This document shows, piece after piece, positions 25,172 to 34,758 of a stretch of 43,394 nt of DNA. Position 1 is the stretch's first letter. The number at the start of each line of letters is the position of its first letter. A program made the position numbers and the translations under genes. The DNA comes from Nostoc sp. CHAB 5834 (GTDB lineage Bacteria; Cyanobacteriota; Cyanobacteriia; Cyanobacteriales; Nostocaceae). The notes under the pieces are model-generated. The model was given only the letters and a program-made list of their open reading frames with translations. It searched no databases and was not told the origin of the DNA. The stretch is from positions 1 to 43,394 of the forward strand of contig JAIVFU010000057.1 of NCBI GenBank assembly GCA_020829485.1. Reading direction: 5' to 3'.

Positions 25172-26764
25172 ATGCGAGTCCGTTTTTCTATGGCTGACAC
25201 TTATTGCTTTATTAAAGACTTGATTAATGATTTGGAAAGAGGAAGAATCAAGATTCCATCTTTTCAAAGAGGTTTTGTTTGGGAACCAAATCGCGTTGCC
25301 TATTTTATAGACAGTATTTATAAGGGTTTCCCTTTTGGCTCTGTATTACTTTGGAGAACTAAAAATCCTCTACGAACTGAAAGAAATCTTGGGCCTTACA
25401 GGCTTCCTGAGAATGAGCCAGAGTACCCTATAGATTACGTTCTTGACGGGCAGAAAAGAATAACCTCTATTTTTGGGATATTTCAAAATTCTCTTATTGC
25501 TGAAGAGGACGAAGGAACTGATTGGACAAATTTATTCTTTGAACTTAATAGTAAAGAATCAGTTCCATTTAAGCACCTAAATGATTTCACCAATTATGAC
25601 AACCAGAAGTTTTTTCCGCTAAAATATGTATTTAATTCTCCTAAATATAGACAGCTTACTAGAAACTTAGACGAAAGTTTAGCACAGCAAATAGACAATT
25701 TAGTTGAAAAATTTACAAAAGCTCGAATACCGGTGGAACGTTTTGAAAGCGAGGAAAGAAAATACGTTGCAACTGTTTTTGAGAGGATAAATCGACAAGG
25801 TGTTGAGTTAGATACTTTTCAGCTTTTATCTGTATGGAACTGGAGTGAAGATTTTGATCTCCAGGAAAAGTTTAAGGAACTTACTGAAGAGTTACAACCA
25901 TTTGGCTTTAAAGAAATCGGTTCAGATTTACTTCTAAAGTGTTCTTCTGCGGTAGTAATGAATCGTGCTGACCCAGAGAATTTTATGGAGCTTCCCGGTA
26001 GTGCAGTAAGAGAAAAGTTTTATGAAATCAGGACAGGTATATTTAGAGCTATAGACTTTCTAAAAACTGATTTAAATGTTTTCTCTCTCAAGCTTCTACC
26101 AATGGAGAATATCTTAACTGTTCTCACGGCATTTTTCGCTTCTTCACAAAAACAACCTCTCCCTATTCCTCAAGATCAATATGAAGTTATCAAAAGGTGG
26201 TTTTGGCGTGCATGTTTTTCTCAGAGATATGCAAGAGGAGGAGCTAAAAGTACTGATCAAGATTTGCTAGAAGTTCAGAAAATTAAGGCTGGTAAAGCTC
26301 ATAATCTCGGTGATTTTGACGTATCGTTAGACACTGATTTTTTCACAAAAAATGTCTTCAGAATGTCTTCAGTGGCAACTAATACTTTCATTCTCCTTCT
26401 AGCACAGGCTAAACCATTAAACTTTATTCAGGGTACAAATATATCTTTACAGGATGTTTTATCTCAAGGCAATCGAATCTTTCCTAAAGCCCATCTACAA
26501 AGGTCAGAAAATCAATATAAGGATGAACAAATCAATTGTCTAGGCAACTTCTCAGTGCTTTCCAGAACCGATAACAACAAAATTAAAGATCAATCCCCTA
26601 GTAAGTATCGTTCTGAAATGCCTACTGATGATCAGATTATTGACCAAATATTGGCAACGCATTTTTGCCCAATTAATGTGTTTAGAGACGATTATGAAAG
26701 CTTTTTAATTTCAAGGGCTGAATTGCTTCTAAAAAAAGCAAAAGAACTGTCACAGGTTATTTAG
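25172..26764 (+). CDS. DUF262 (GmrSD/ParB-like) protein with degenerate C-terminal HNH region
   Basis: 530 aa. The N-terminal DUF262 domain resembles the NTP-using half of GmrSD-type modification-dependent restriction systems: IPSFQRGFVWEPNRV, the DGQKRITS nucleotide motif near residue 91 and FERINRQGVELDTFQLLSVW near residue 206. The C-terminal part keeps the layout of the DUF1524 HNH nuclease (GNRIFPKAHL at 433-442, LGNFSVLSRTDNNK at 457-470). The usual HI[YF]P histidine is replaced by R435, so cleavage may be lost. The ATG at 25190 (MADTYCFIKDL) is an alternative start. The region is AT-rich, lacks HIP1 octamers and is followed by a toxin-antitoxin pair, all signs of a transferred defence-type insert. 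The gene lies between nirB and ntcB. Confidence 0.8.
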   Translation: MRVRFSMADTYCFIKDLINDLERGRIKIPSFQRGFVWEPNRVAYFIDSIYKGFPFGSVLLWRTKNPLRTERNLGPYRLPENEPEYPIDYVLDGQKRITSIFGIFQNSLIAEEDEGTDWTNLFFELNSKESVPFKHLNDFTNYDNQKFFPLKYVFNSPKYRQLTRNLDESLAQQIDNLVEKFTKARIPVERFESEERKYVATVFERINRQGVELDTFQLLSVWNWSEDFDLQEKFKELTEELQPFGFKEIGSDLLLKCSSAVVMNRADPENFMELPGSAVREKFYEIRTGIFRAIDFLKTDLNVFSLKLLPMENILTVLTAFFASSQKQPLPIPQDQYEVIKRWFWRACFSQRYARGGAKSTDQDLLEVQKIKAGKAHNLGDFDVSLDTDFFTKNVFRMSSVATNTFILLLAQAKPLNFIQGTNISLQDVLSQGNRIFPKAHLQRSENQYKDEQINCLGNFSVLSRTDNNKIKDQSPSKYRSEMPTDDQIIDQILATHFCPINVFRDDYESFLISRAELLLKKAKELSQVI

Positions 26765-26795
26765 TATGCTAAAGCGTTCCAGTGAAGTTAAGTAG

Positions 26796-27318
<523 letters not shown>

Positions 27319-27586
27319 AAATAATCAACATAATTTTAGTAAATGCAAGTATGACGCGATCGCAGCTGTATCCGCAAGTTGCACAGAAACTTGTGTTGCT
27401 CAAACCTCATAATCCGCCCCATAATATGATGAATTGAAAATCTTATCTAAAAATTCATATATTTCAGCAGAAAATAGTCAATTATTTTTTGGCGATATTT
27501 TCCGAAAAAACCCGTGCGAAGCAGATAATTGACGATTAAGGCAGTCAAACCTGTTTTACACAAATGTAAATCAGAGAAAAATTGTT

Positions 27587-27628
27587 GTAACAAACTATAC
27601 TAAATTATGGTTAAAAAACCGTTAACTT
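27587..27628 (+). promoter_or_regulatory. NtcA-activated ntcB promoter
   Basis: GTAACAAACTATAC (27587-27600) matches GTA-N8-TAC. Exactly 22 bases later TAACTT (27623-27628) matches the -10 consensus TAN3T. Predicted start about 27635, giving a leader of about 30 nt before the ntcB ATG. Confidence 0.85.
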
Positions 27629-27643
27629 AATGAAAGCTATAAA

Positions 27644-27659
27644 TGTAATTCAGGCTACA
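27644..27659. promoter_or_regulatory. Second NtcA box, downstream of the predicted ntcB start point
   Basis: TGTAATTCAGGCTACA is a symmetrical NtcA consensus (TGTA-N8-TACA) ending 5 bases before the ntcB ATG, at about +10 to +24. Binding here would block rather than assist RNA polymerase at the first promoter. Confidence 0.7.
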
Positions 27660-27664
27660 TAAAA

Positions 27665-28612
27665 ATGCGCCTAGAGCAGTTGCAAGCCTTTCTAGCGATC
27701 GCCCAAACCGGCAGCTTTCAACAAGCAGCGCGAAAATGTGGTGTTACCCAATCGACGATTAGTCGCCAAATCCAGGCATTAGAAGCAGATTTGGGTGTAG
27801 AACTGTTTCACAGAACTAGTCACGCAAAATTGACACTGGCAGGTGAATCTTTACTACCCCGTGCCCGCAAAATTTGCCAAGAATGGCAGACAGCTACAGA
27901 AGAATTAGCCGATTTAATCGCCGGAAAGCAGCCAGAACTTTGCATTGCCGCGATTCACTCCGTGTGTGGATCTTACTTACCCCCAGTGTTGCAAAAATTT
28001 TGCCATGATTATCCAAATGTGCAATTGCGCGTGACTTCATTAGGAAGCGATCGCGCTCTGAAAGTCCTCAAAGATGGATTGGTGGATTTAGCAATTGTGA
28101 TGAATAATCGCTTTTTAATCACTGGTAGAGAAATGGTGGTAGAAGTACTCTATGATGAACAGATAGAAATTCTAACCGCAGCTAATCATCCCCTAGCCCA
28201 ATATGAATACGTCCCTTGGTCGGAATTAATTCGTTATCCCCAAGTGGTTTTTAAAGATGGTTATGGGATGCAACGTTTAATACAAGATAGATTTGAGCGA
28301 ATGGAAGCTACACTCCAAGCGGCTTTAGAGGTAAATACCCTAGATGCCTTTCGGGGAGTAGTGCGTCAAGGAGAACTGATCGCTTTGCTACCTCAATCAG
28401 CATTAATGGAAGCTCGTTTTGACCCTACCCTAGCGATTCGTTCCTTAGCCAGCAATAATACTAGTGGTTTAGCAGATGGTTCCAGTTTGACTCGGCGGGT
28501 AGTTATGGTAACAACTCAAGATCGGCTGCAAATTCCCCCCATCAAGCACTTTTGGCAACTCGTGCGCGAAAATATCCCATTACAAATTGACCAGCAGCGA
28601 TCGGCTTCTTAA
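27665..28612 (+). CDS. ntcB: LysR-type activator of nitrate assimilation, NtcB
   Basis: 315 aa. The N-terminal winged helix-turn-helix (1-65: LEQLQAFLAIAQTGSFQQAA, TQSTISRQIQALE) is followed by a LysR substrate-binding domain (about 90-300) that senses an inducer, nitrite in characterised cases. The overall sequence and position between the nir genes and cnaT match NtcB of heterocystous cyanobacteria. NtcB works with NtcA to raise nir operon expression in the presence of nitrate/nitrite. The nirA promoter here carries a matching TGCA-N5-TGCA site. Its own promoter has NtcA boxes. The ATG at 27665 is used because it starts the conserved MRLEQLQAF. Confidence 0.92.
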   Translation: MRLEQLQAFLAIAQTGSFQQAARKCGVTQSTISRQIQALEADLGVELFHRTSHAKLTLAGESLLPRARKICQEWQTATEELADLIAGKQPELCIAAIHSVCGSYLPPVLQKFCHDYPNVQLRVTSLGSDRALKVLKDGLVDLAIVMNNRFLITGREMVVEVLYDEQIEILTAANHPLAQYEYVPWSELIRYPQVVFKDGYGMQRLIQDRFERMEATLQAALEVNTLDAFRGVVRQGELIALLPQSALMEARFDPTLAIRSLASNNTSGLADGSSLTRRVVMVTTQDRLQIPPIKHFWQLVRENIPLQIDQQRSAS

Positions 28613-28719
28613 GCGTCATTAGTCATTAGTCATTAGTCATTGGTCATTAGTGATTTTCAATTATTCACAAAGAACAAATGACAAATGACAAAGGACAAAT
28701 AACAAAGGACAAATGACAA
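28613..28719. repeat. Heptamer tandem repeats between ntcB and cnaT
   Basis: Copies of GTCATTA (28617-28650) are followed by ACAAATG/ACAAAGG units (28675-28720) that run right into the cnaT start codon. The repeat therefore supplies the ribosome-binding region. Confidence 0.85.
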
Positions 28720-29793
28720 ATGAGCAACATATTTCGGGAATTACTGCAAAAAGTAGGTAGCGGAAACCACACAGGCGAGAATTTAACTCGCGCCCAAGCA
28801 GCCACCGCTACTAAAATGATGCTGCTGGGTGAAGCTACACCAGCCCAAATCGGAGCGTTTTTGATTGCTCATCGAATCAAACGTCCCACAGGGGAAGAGT
28901 TAGCGGGAATGTTGGATGCTTATGATGAACTGGGGCCAAAATTGCAACCAATCCTCTCTCGGCGACCAGCGATCGCTCTTGGTATCCCTTATGATGGCAG
29001 AACCCGCACAGCACCAATTAGTCCGGTAACAGCTTTACTACTCGCCACAGTTGAACAACCAGTGGTAATGCACGGTGGCGATCGCCTCCCAACTAAATAC
29101 GGTTTACCCCTGATAGATATTTGGCAGGGTTTAGGAGTCGATTGGACTACCCTACCACTAGTAAAAACTCAGCAAGTGTTTGAGCAAACGGGAATCGGCT
29201 TTATTTATCTACCTCAGCATTTTCCCTTAACTAACAGTATTTGGGAATACCGCGACCAACTTGGCAAACGCCCGCCATTGGCAACAATGGAGCTAATCTG
29301 GTGTCCTTATGCCGGAGATGGTCACGTAATTGCTGGGTTTGTGCATCCGCCGACAGAAGGGATGTTTCAGATAGCTTTGGGGCTGCGGGGAGTAACAAAA
29401 TTTACATTCGTAAAAGGATTGGAAGGTAGTTGCGACTTACCGCGCGATCGCACTGCGATTATCAGCTTATCTTCATCCGTAGCATCCCAAGAGGTAGAAC
29501 GATTGCACCTCGTACCGCGTGATTACGGCTTTACTACCAAGAACGTACCCCTTGGAACTACTGAAGAACTGGTGGCGGATATTCAGAAGGTTTTAGCAGG
29601 TGAACCAGGCGAACTAATGCAAACAGCCCTGTGGAATGGAGGTTTTTACCTATGGCGGAGTGGTATTTGTCGAGATATGCCAGAGGGTTTAGCTAAGGCA
29701 GAAGAATTATTAACCAATGGTGTAGTAGCAGCTAAACTCCAAGAACTCAGTCAGGTAGTAAATTCGCTTTCAGCAGCATTTGTGCCAGTGTAA
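28720..29793 (+). CDS. cnaT: CnaT, glycosyltransferase-like (TrpD2-type) protein required for nir expression
   Basis: 357 aa of the anthranilate phosphoribosyltransferase-like fold. The N-terminal helical domain is NLTRAQAATATKMMLLGEAT, the PRPP-side motif is VVMHGGDRLPTKYGLPLIDIW, and KGLEGSCDLPRDR follows later. Cyanobacterial members next to ntcB are known as CnaT. They are needed for expression of the nitrate-assimilation operon and are implicated in maturation of its reductases, while tryptophan synthesis uses a separate TrpD. The reaction is unknown. The gene sits 107 bp downstream of ntcB on the same strand, as in the described arrangement. The repeat-derived upstream sequence gives no strong ribosome site. 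Confidence 0.85.
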   Translation: MSNIFRELLQKVGSGNHTGENLTRAQAATATKMMLLGEATPAQIGAFLIAHRIKRPTGEELAGMLDAYDELGPKLQPILSRRPAIALGIPYDGRTRTAPISPVTALLLATVEQPVVMHGGDRLPTKYGLPLIDIWQGLGVDWTTLPLVKTQQVFEQTGIGFIYLPQHFPLTNSIWEYRDQLGKRPPLATMELIWCPYAGDGHVIAGFVHPPTEGMFQIALGLRGVTKFTFVKGLEGSCDLPRDRTAIISLSSSVASQEVERLHLVPRDYGFTTKNVPLGTTEELVADIQKVLAGEPGELMQTALWNGGFYLWRSGICRDMPEGLAKAEELLTNGVVAAKLQELSQVVNSLSAAFVPV

Positions 29794-29818
29794 TTAATTA
29801 CGAATTACGAATTACGAA

Positions 29819-31255
29819 TTATTTCGTCAGCAACTCCTCTAAAATAGATTTTTGTTGCAACCAATCCTGGCCTACTTGGATACTAATATCCGAGCCAAGG
29901 TTGCCAGTACTTTCCACACGTACTTCGCCAAACCCCAAAGTGTCACGAATTAATTCGGCACTGTCACCATCTCCTTGCTGGGCGACAATATGAGTCACAT
30001 CTAGAGGCTCACCCCATGCCTTGGCTACATAGATATTGCGATATCCAGATTTTTCCAAGGCTCTAATCAATGGTTGGAGGTTAGAGCGATCGCCACCTGT
30101 ACTATCTTGAATTGCTACACGTAAAGAGCCTGGATCAGTCATTTGCTGTTCCTGTTCTGACTCTAAACCAAAGTGTTGAGCCATTAGTTTGGCAATACCA
30201 TCTTTGTTGGGCAACCAATAGCTAGCATCATACTCACTCTTTTCGCTAAAGCGGCCTGGCAGCATTAACATTTGCATATTAGAGCGATTTGTTCGCACCC
30301 CAAAACCCATTAGCGCTACTAACTCTTCAACCGTCAAATTGGTATCAATGTGGTCTTTAACTACATCAAGAACTTTAGGTAATTGAGTTACAGTAGCTGG
30401 GTTGAGTGTTTGATCCATCAAAGCCCGCATGACCATTTGCTGGCGCTGAATCCGACCAATATCTCCGAGTTCGTCATGGCGAAACCGCAGCAATTGAAGT
30501 GTCTGTTCGCCATTGAGATGCTGCTTACCCGCCTTCAAATTGATGTACAAATGCTGAGAATCATCTTGGTACTTCATATCTTTGGGGACGTAGACTGTTA
30601 CGCCTCCTAAAGCATCGATCAGCTTGGCAACTCCTAAAACATTAATTCGCACATAGCGATCAATTCCTGCCCCACCTAAGAGATTACTGACGGTTCTGGC
30701 AGTTAAAGCTGGCCCACCTTCAACATTGGCGGCATTAATTTTTTTCACCCCATACCCCTCTATTTCTGTACGGGTATCTCTGGGAACCGAGAGCATAACT
30801 ATTTTTTTCGTCTCTGGATCAAATTTGACCAAGAGCATCACATCAGCAAGACCATCAAAGGAGTTTACCTGGGGCAGATATCTAAGGTTTTTGGTTTCTT
30901 CGGGAGGGTTTTGCACATCTGGAGGAAGTACACTCATCCCCATAACCAAGAGATTCACCGGGCGAGTTAATTCTGAAAATTGCAGCACACCTCCAGAAAT
31001 GCGATCGCCATCAAAGACCGCCTCATCCTGTGGACTTAGCTGGGCTTGTTGCAAAGGTGTACTGGTCAAAGACACCGCCAAAAGCGCCCCTGCTGTTGCG
31101 GACACCATTGCAATCCCACTCATGCCTACCCAAAACCATAGCCAACGCCCGGATTTCGAGTTATGGGAAAGGGGAATTCTTTTATTGGACTTTGAGGCTT
31201 TTCCCGACTGGTTTTCTTCCGCCGAACTTCTTTGAATGGTCACAGACTTCCTCAC
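29819..31255 (-). CDS. LytR-CpsA-Psr (LCP) family protein with LytR_C domain
   Basis: 478 aa. LCP enzymes attach glycopolymers from lipid carriers to the cell wall or other acceptors. A cytosolic basic N-terminus (1-36) is followed by one membrane helix (about 37-59: WLWFWVGMSGIAMVSATAGA). The extracytoplasmic LCP domain (about 98-300) has LLVMGMSVLP, DVMLLVKFDPETKKIVMLSV, PRDTRTEI, LLRFRHDELGDIGRIQRQQ and further conserved Arg/Asp residues that bind pyrophosphate. A C-terminal LytR_C domain (about 380-470) ends in QQKSILEELLTK. Convergent with cnaT, 25 bp apart; the short gap contains a TTACGAA triple repeat. Confidence 0.92.
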   Translation of the reverse strand: MRKSVTIQRSSAEENQSGKASKSNKRIPLSHNSKSGRWLWFWVGMSGIAMVSATAGALLAVSLTSTPLQQAQLSPQDEAVFDGDRISGGVLQFSELTRPVNLLVMGMSVLPPDVQNPPEETKNLRYLPQVNSFDGLADVMLLVKFDPETKKIVMLSVPRDTRTEIEGYGVKKINAANVEGGPALTARTVSNLLGGAGIDRYVRINVLGVAKLIDALGGVTVYVPKDMKYQDDSQHLYINLKAGKQHLNGEQTLQLLRFRHDELGDIGRIQRQQMVMRALMDQTLNPATVTQLPKVLDVVKDHIDTNLTVEELVALMGFGVRTNRSNMQMLMLPGRFSEKSEYDASYWLPNKDGIAKLMAQHFGLESEQEQQMTDPGSLRVAIQDSTGGDRSNLQPLIRALEKSGYRNIYVAKAWGEPLDVTHIVAQQGDGDSAELIRDTLGFGEVRVESTGNLGSDISIQVGQDWLQQKSILEELLTK

Positions 31256-31529
31256 ACTTACTCACTAATCAAATTCGGTAAATTTGCAAACTAAAAACAT
31301 CTAAACAAATCAACCCATAATAACTAACTCTTAATTATCAGTGCTAATTTTTTTAATGTAGTGTCAACCACAACACTTATAGCAGCATTTTTCTTTTTTT
31401 TGGGCCAACCTAGAGATGTTTTACTGAAGTATGGCAATAATAAACTGGATTTGACTAGATATATAAATAAATCAACAGTAATTTTTTCAGAAATAAGTAA
31501 AACTACTGAAAATTTCTCACCCTAAAAAA

Positions 31530-32057
31530 TTAAGATAAGTACTTTCCTAGTACTCGTTCGGCTAAGGTACTAAACCCTGGTAAACGCCCAGATTTGCCCT
31601 GCATCAGGCGCAAAATCAACCAGACACTTACTAAAAAGTAACCCGACGTGAGAAAGCTATTCAGGATAAAAAGACGTAGCCCAAAAAAATCTGAAGTTGC
31701 TGCTCCGGTAGCTAATAATAGATATCCCAACAGCCAAGTAAGCGCCAAAATAATAGACAGACGACTAATAGCAAGTTGTTCTCGACTCCCTTGGCCCCGA
31801 TAGAGAGTCCACAAGGACGGAAAAAAGCCGATGATTGGAATCAAATGTAAAAGCAACTGTGTTTTGGGTATTGTGTTTTGGGCATTAGGCATTGGGCATT
31901 GGGCATTTGTTATTTCTCCCCCTGCCTCCCCTGCCTCCCCTGCTTCCCCCACTCCCCACTCCCCACTCCCCACTCCCCACTCCCCATTCTCTTTCGGTTC
32001 AAAATTTTTCATTTGGATTAGTCTAACTCCTAAACTAGAAGGATGAATAAGACTCAT
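31530..32057 (-). CDS. Small membrane protein, N-terminal part built from repeats
   Basis: 175 aa. Residues about 70-160 hold three to four membrane helices (TQLLLHLIPIIGFFPSLWTL, LSIILALTWLLGYLLLATG, LFILNSFLTSGYFLVSVWLI) and look like a real conserved protein of unknown function. Residues about 20-66 ([36 protein letters not shown]) are translated GGGGAGT, CTCCCCTGC and GGGCATT repeats. The ancestral start probably lay nearer the first helix, or the repeats were inserted into an N-terminal tail. Divergent from the AI-2E-family gene. Confidence 0.65.
   Translation of the reverse strand: MSLIHPSSLGVRLIQMKNFEPKENGEWGVGSGEWGVGEAGEAGEAGGEITNAQCPMPNAQNTIPKTQLLLHLIPIIGFFPSLWTLYRGQGSREQLAISRLSIILALTWLLGYLLLATGAATSDFFGLRLFILNSFLTSGYFLVSVWLILRLMQGKSGRLPGFSTLAERVLGKYLS
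31870..31988. repeat. Compound low-complexity repeat tract
   Basis: GGGCATT units, then CTCCCCTGC units, then six or so CACTCCC heptamers in succession. Three different short repeats found separately elsewhere are joined here inside one frame. Confidence 0.85.
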
Positions 32058-32121
32058 ATAGTTAGAGATAATAATCTGTAAAGAAAGATTTTATTTAGTT
32101 CTATCCAGCAATCAGCTTAAA

Positions 32122-33297
32122 ATGCAGACACGCAAGCTACTCGACTGGTGGCAAACATTTACACCAATAGCGCGAATCGGGGCGATCGCGTTATTCCTGC
32201 CGCTACTAGTTCTTAATGGTTGGGCACTTTCGGTATTTTTTGATTATTTCCATTCTCTCATAGTCATTTTAGTCGGAGCCTCAGTGCTAGCATTTCTGCT
32301 CAACTACCCCGTGAGCTGGATGGAGCATCATGGTGCTAGGCGAGAGCAAGTCGCTATTTTAGTATTTCTCTTGGCTTTATCGATTTTATTGGCCTTGGGT
32401 GTGACACTTTTTCCGTTGGCTCTTACCCAAGCTCAACAACTGGTAGCTCGTTTACCAGAGTTGATCGACTCTGGACGCTCTCAGTTAATGATATTAAACG
32501 AGAAAGCTGAGACTTATGGTTTACCGATAAACCTTGATGCTCTAGTAGTGCAAATCAACGATCGCGTCAAGGGACAATTGCAAGCGATCGCTGGACAAGT
32601 TTTGAATCTAGCAGTTGTTACAGTCACTAGCCTGCTAGATATTCTCTTGACAATGGTTTTGACTTTCTACCTTTTACAGCATGGGGGTGAACTGTGGGAA
32701 AGCTTAGTAGAATGGCTACCCTCTAAATTTCGCGATCCTTTTTCCAAAACAGTCCGCCTGAGCTTCCAAAATTTCTTCATTACCCAGTTGATTTTATCGA
32801 CTTGCATGGCATCAGCTCTGATTCCTACCTTTTTGTGGCTGAAAGTGCCATTTGGTTTACTATTTGGCCTAACTATTGGTTTGATGGCTCTCGTCCCCTT
32901 TGGCGGTTCTGTAGGTATCGCCCTGACTACACTATTGGTAGCACTGCAAGATTTCTCAATGGGTGTGAGAGTTTTGATCGCGGCAGTAATTGTACAGCAA
33001 ATTCTCGAAAACTTAATTGCCCCCCGAATTTTAGGCAGCTTTACGGGTTTAAATCCAGTTTGGATTTTAATTTCGGTCTTAACAGGCGCAAGAATTGGCG
33101 GACTGTTGGGTGTAATAGTGGCAGTACCCACAGCTGTTGTAATTAAGACTGCTTTAAGCGCCTTGCGTCCTGGGAGCCTAAGCAGCGAGACAGACGAGTG
33201 CGCCACTGGGGAAATAACTACACCTATTGCAGCAAACGATTCTCCAAAAGCTGACGCTAAAAATACTCTGAGTATTTCTGAAGCGACATTACCTTAA
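32122..33297 (+). CDS. AI-2E family permease (PerM/YtqI-like)
   Basis: 391 aa polytopic membrane protein with about eight helices. The family signature is clear: LIVILVGASVLAFLLNYPVSWME near the N-terminus, a soluble segment (LVARLPELIDSGRSQLMILNE), and the C-terminal core LIPTFLWLKVPFGLLFGLTIG, MALVPFGGSVGIAL, ILENLIAPRILG and GLNPVWILISVLTGARIGGLLGVIVAVP. Some members export autoinducer-2 or act as Na+/H+ antiporters, but the substrate here is unknown. The last 45 residues are polar and probably cytosolic. Confidence 0.92.
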   Translation: MQTRKLLDWWQTFTPIARIGAIALFLPLLVLNGWALSVFFDYFHSLIVILVGASVLAFLLNYPVSWMEHHGARREQVAILVFLLALSILLALGVTLFPLALTQAQQLVARLPELIDSGRSQLMILNEKAETYGLPINLDALVVQINDRVKGQLQAIAGQVLNLAVVTVTSLLDILLTMVLTFYLLQHGGELWESLVEWLPSKFRDPFSKTVRLSFQNFFITQLILSTCMASALIPTFLWLKVPFGLLFGLTIGLMALVPFGGSVGIALTTLLVALQDFSMGVRVLIAAVIVQQILENLIAPRILGSFTGLNPVWILISVLTGARIGGLLGVIVAVPTAVVIKTALSALRPGSLSSETDECATGEITTPIAANDSPKADAKNTLSISEATLP

Positions 33298-33429
33298 GTT
33301 AAATTCAAAATTCAAAATGAAGAAATTTTGAATTTTGATGTTACATATTTGCGGGATGATTTAGCAACTTCCAAAATTCTCCCCCTGCTTCCCTCAATTC
33401 ATCCCACTGTTCTGAAATGCCTAAATTTT

Positions 33430-34758
33430 TTACTGTGGATCAATGATGGAACCCATAAACAAAAGACTTCCCGTCTGATTATCCCTAATGGCACAGAAGA
33501 AGGGACGATCAACAATCATTCGGAATGGTTCTGGTTCATCTCTCAAAGATGTTGCGACTATTCCCACTGAAGTAGCTGCAGCCGCTTCTGTGCCTTCTTC
33601 GTTCACTTCAACAAAAGTTTTATGTTTAACTTGGCTAATGGCAAAATTTTTACCCATGCCGGAAAAATTGGCTTTGTTGCTGAAAGCCTCCTCCATGCCT
33701 AATGTTTTCAAGGCATCATTTAGTGTAACTTCGTAATCTGTTTTGAAGCGGGGTAGGCGAATAAACCCTTTTTGCTTGTTGAACTGAGTCATCCATTTTT
33801 CCCAGTTCTCAACATTCAAGTTTTGATAGAAGGCTTTAAGGTTAGAGTTCTGTTTGGGCAGGAAAATATAAAAACTGAATTTACCATCTTTGCCGTAAGG
33901 TAAACTAACTGCCTGAAACTGTTCGCTTTCATAGTACCTGTAGTCACCTTCCTGTGACATCATTGGGTGTTGTTTTCGTCTGCCAGATGTGATGTAAAAA
34001 GGATATTGAGCAGTTTGATTTTTGTCAAATTCGTTACTCCAATTACCTTTAAAATAAATGGCATTAATTAGAAATAACACTTGATTAGGTTCAATTGCTT
34101 CAACTATTTTAGCGATTTTGCCCTTAGTATTTTCTTCTACCCAGTTATTGATAATAGTAGATGCGGCGGCATCTTTAAAATTTAAATTGCTGACCTTAGC
34201 TTGATAGAAATCCTGGGTTCTCTTGAGAAAGTCTGGCGCAAAGCTAACATCTTGATTTGCCCAAAGTGAGTTAGCAATGCTCAATTGCACCTTCGCATCT
34301 TGATTGTCTAAAAGCTGCTTTAATGCCGCCGCGTAAGAAGAGTTGATTTCTGGTAGAGTCATTCCCTGTAATTCCAGGGTTTTTGCCATTGCTTGTTGAG
34401 TCGAGCCGCTAGCGCCATTGTAGGTCATAGCAAGAGCGATCGCTACACTCGAAGGTGAGATAAAAACATTCTTCTCAGCCTGATCATCTTTGAGTTCTGA
34501 AAATAGTTTGAAGCCAAACTTGTTGCTAGACTCAACTATTCTTGTATCAGGGTTGACTGTTTTTTTTTGCAATGGAGTTTCTGGCTGAGGTAAACTAGAT
34601 TGGGCGAGGGCACTTTTGTTACTCTCGACTTGAGAACACCCTAATACACTGAATAGAACAACACTTGCAGCTGCCAAAGCATAACGTCTGCCCAGACTAA
34701 CGCCGTAACGTCTTTGCAGGAAATTTTCTTTCGCGTCACTAAATTTTTGTCGATTCAT
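33430..34758 (-). CDS. Serpin (serine protease inhibitor), probably secreted lipoprotein
   Basis: 442 aa. The N-terminal signal (YALAAASVVLFSVLGCSQ) has a lipobox-like VLGC, suggesting an anchored periplasmic or outer-surface protein. The serpin fold follows: NVFISPSSVAIALAMTYNGA, LFLINAIYFKGNW, ISQVKHKTFVEVNEEGTEAA and the terminal VDRPFFCAIRD. The reactive-loop hinge is canonical (EEGTEAAAAT), so it should be inhibitory. By spacing from the hinge P1 would be the Thr of VAT-SL, but the loop is about five residues longer than in alpha-1-antitrypsin, so L/R just beyond is also possible. The next gene upstream on the same strand is a subtilase, a possible target. Confidence 0.93.
   Translation of the reverse strand: MNRQKFSDAKENFLQRRYGVSLGRRYALAAASVVLFSVLGCSQVESNKSALAQSSLPQPETPLQKKTVNPDTRIVESSNKFGFKLFSELKDDQAEKNVFISPSSVAIALAMTYNGASGSTQQAMAKTLELQGMTLPEINSSYAAALKQLLDNQDAKVQLSIANSLWANQDVSFAPDFLKRTQDFYQAKVSNLNFKDAAASTIINNWVEENTKGKIAKIVEAIEPNQVLFLINAIYFKGNWSNEFDKNQTAQYPFYITSGRRKQHPMMSQEGDYRYYESEQFQAVSLPYGKDGKFSFYIFLPKQNSNLKAFYQNLNVENWEKWMTQFNKQKGFIRLPRFKTDYEVTLNDALKTLGMEEAFSNKANFSGMGKNFAISQVKHKTFVEVNEEGTEAAAATSVGIVATSLRDEPEPFRMIVDRPFFCAIRDNQTGSLLFMGSIIDPQ

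Larger units (their letters stand above)
27319..27664. other. ntcB upstream region
   Basis: 346 bp without a gene. The distal part is unremarkable. The last 80 bp contain two NtcA boxes and a -10 element, listed separately. Confidence 0.75.
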
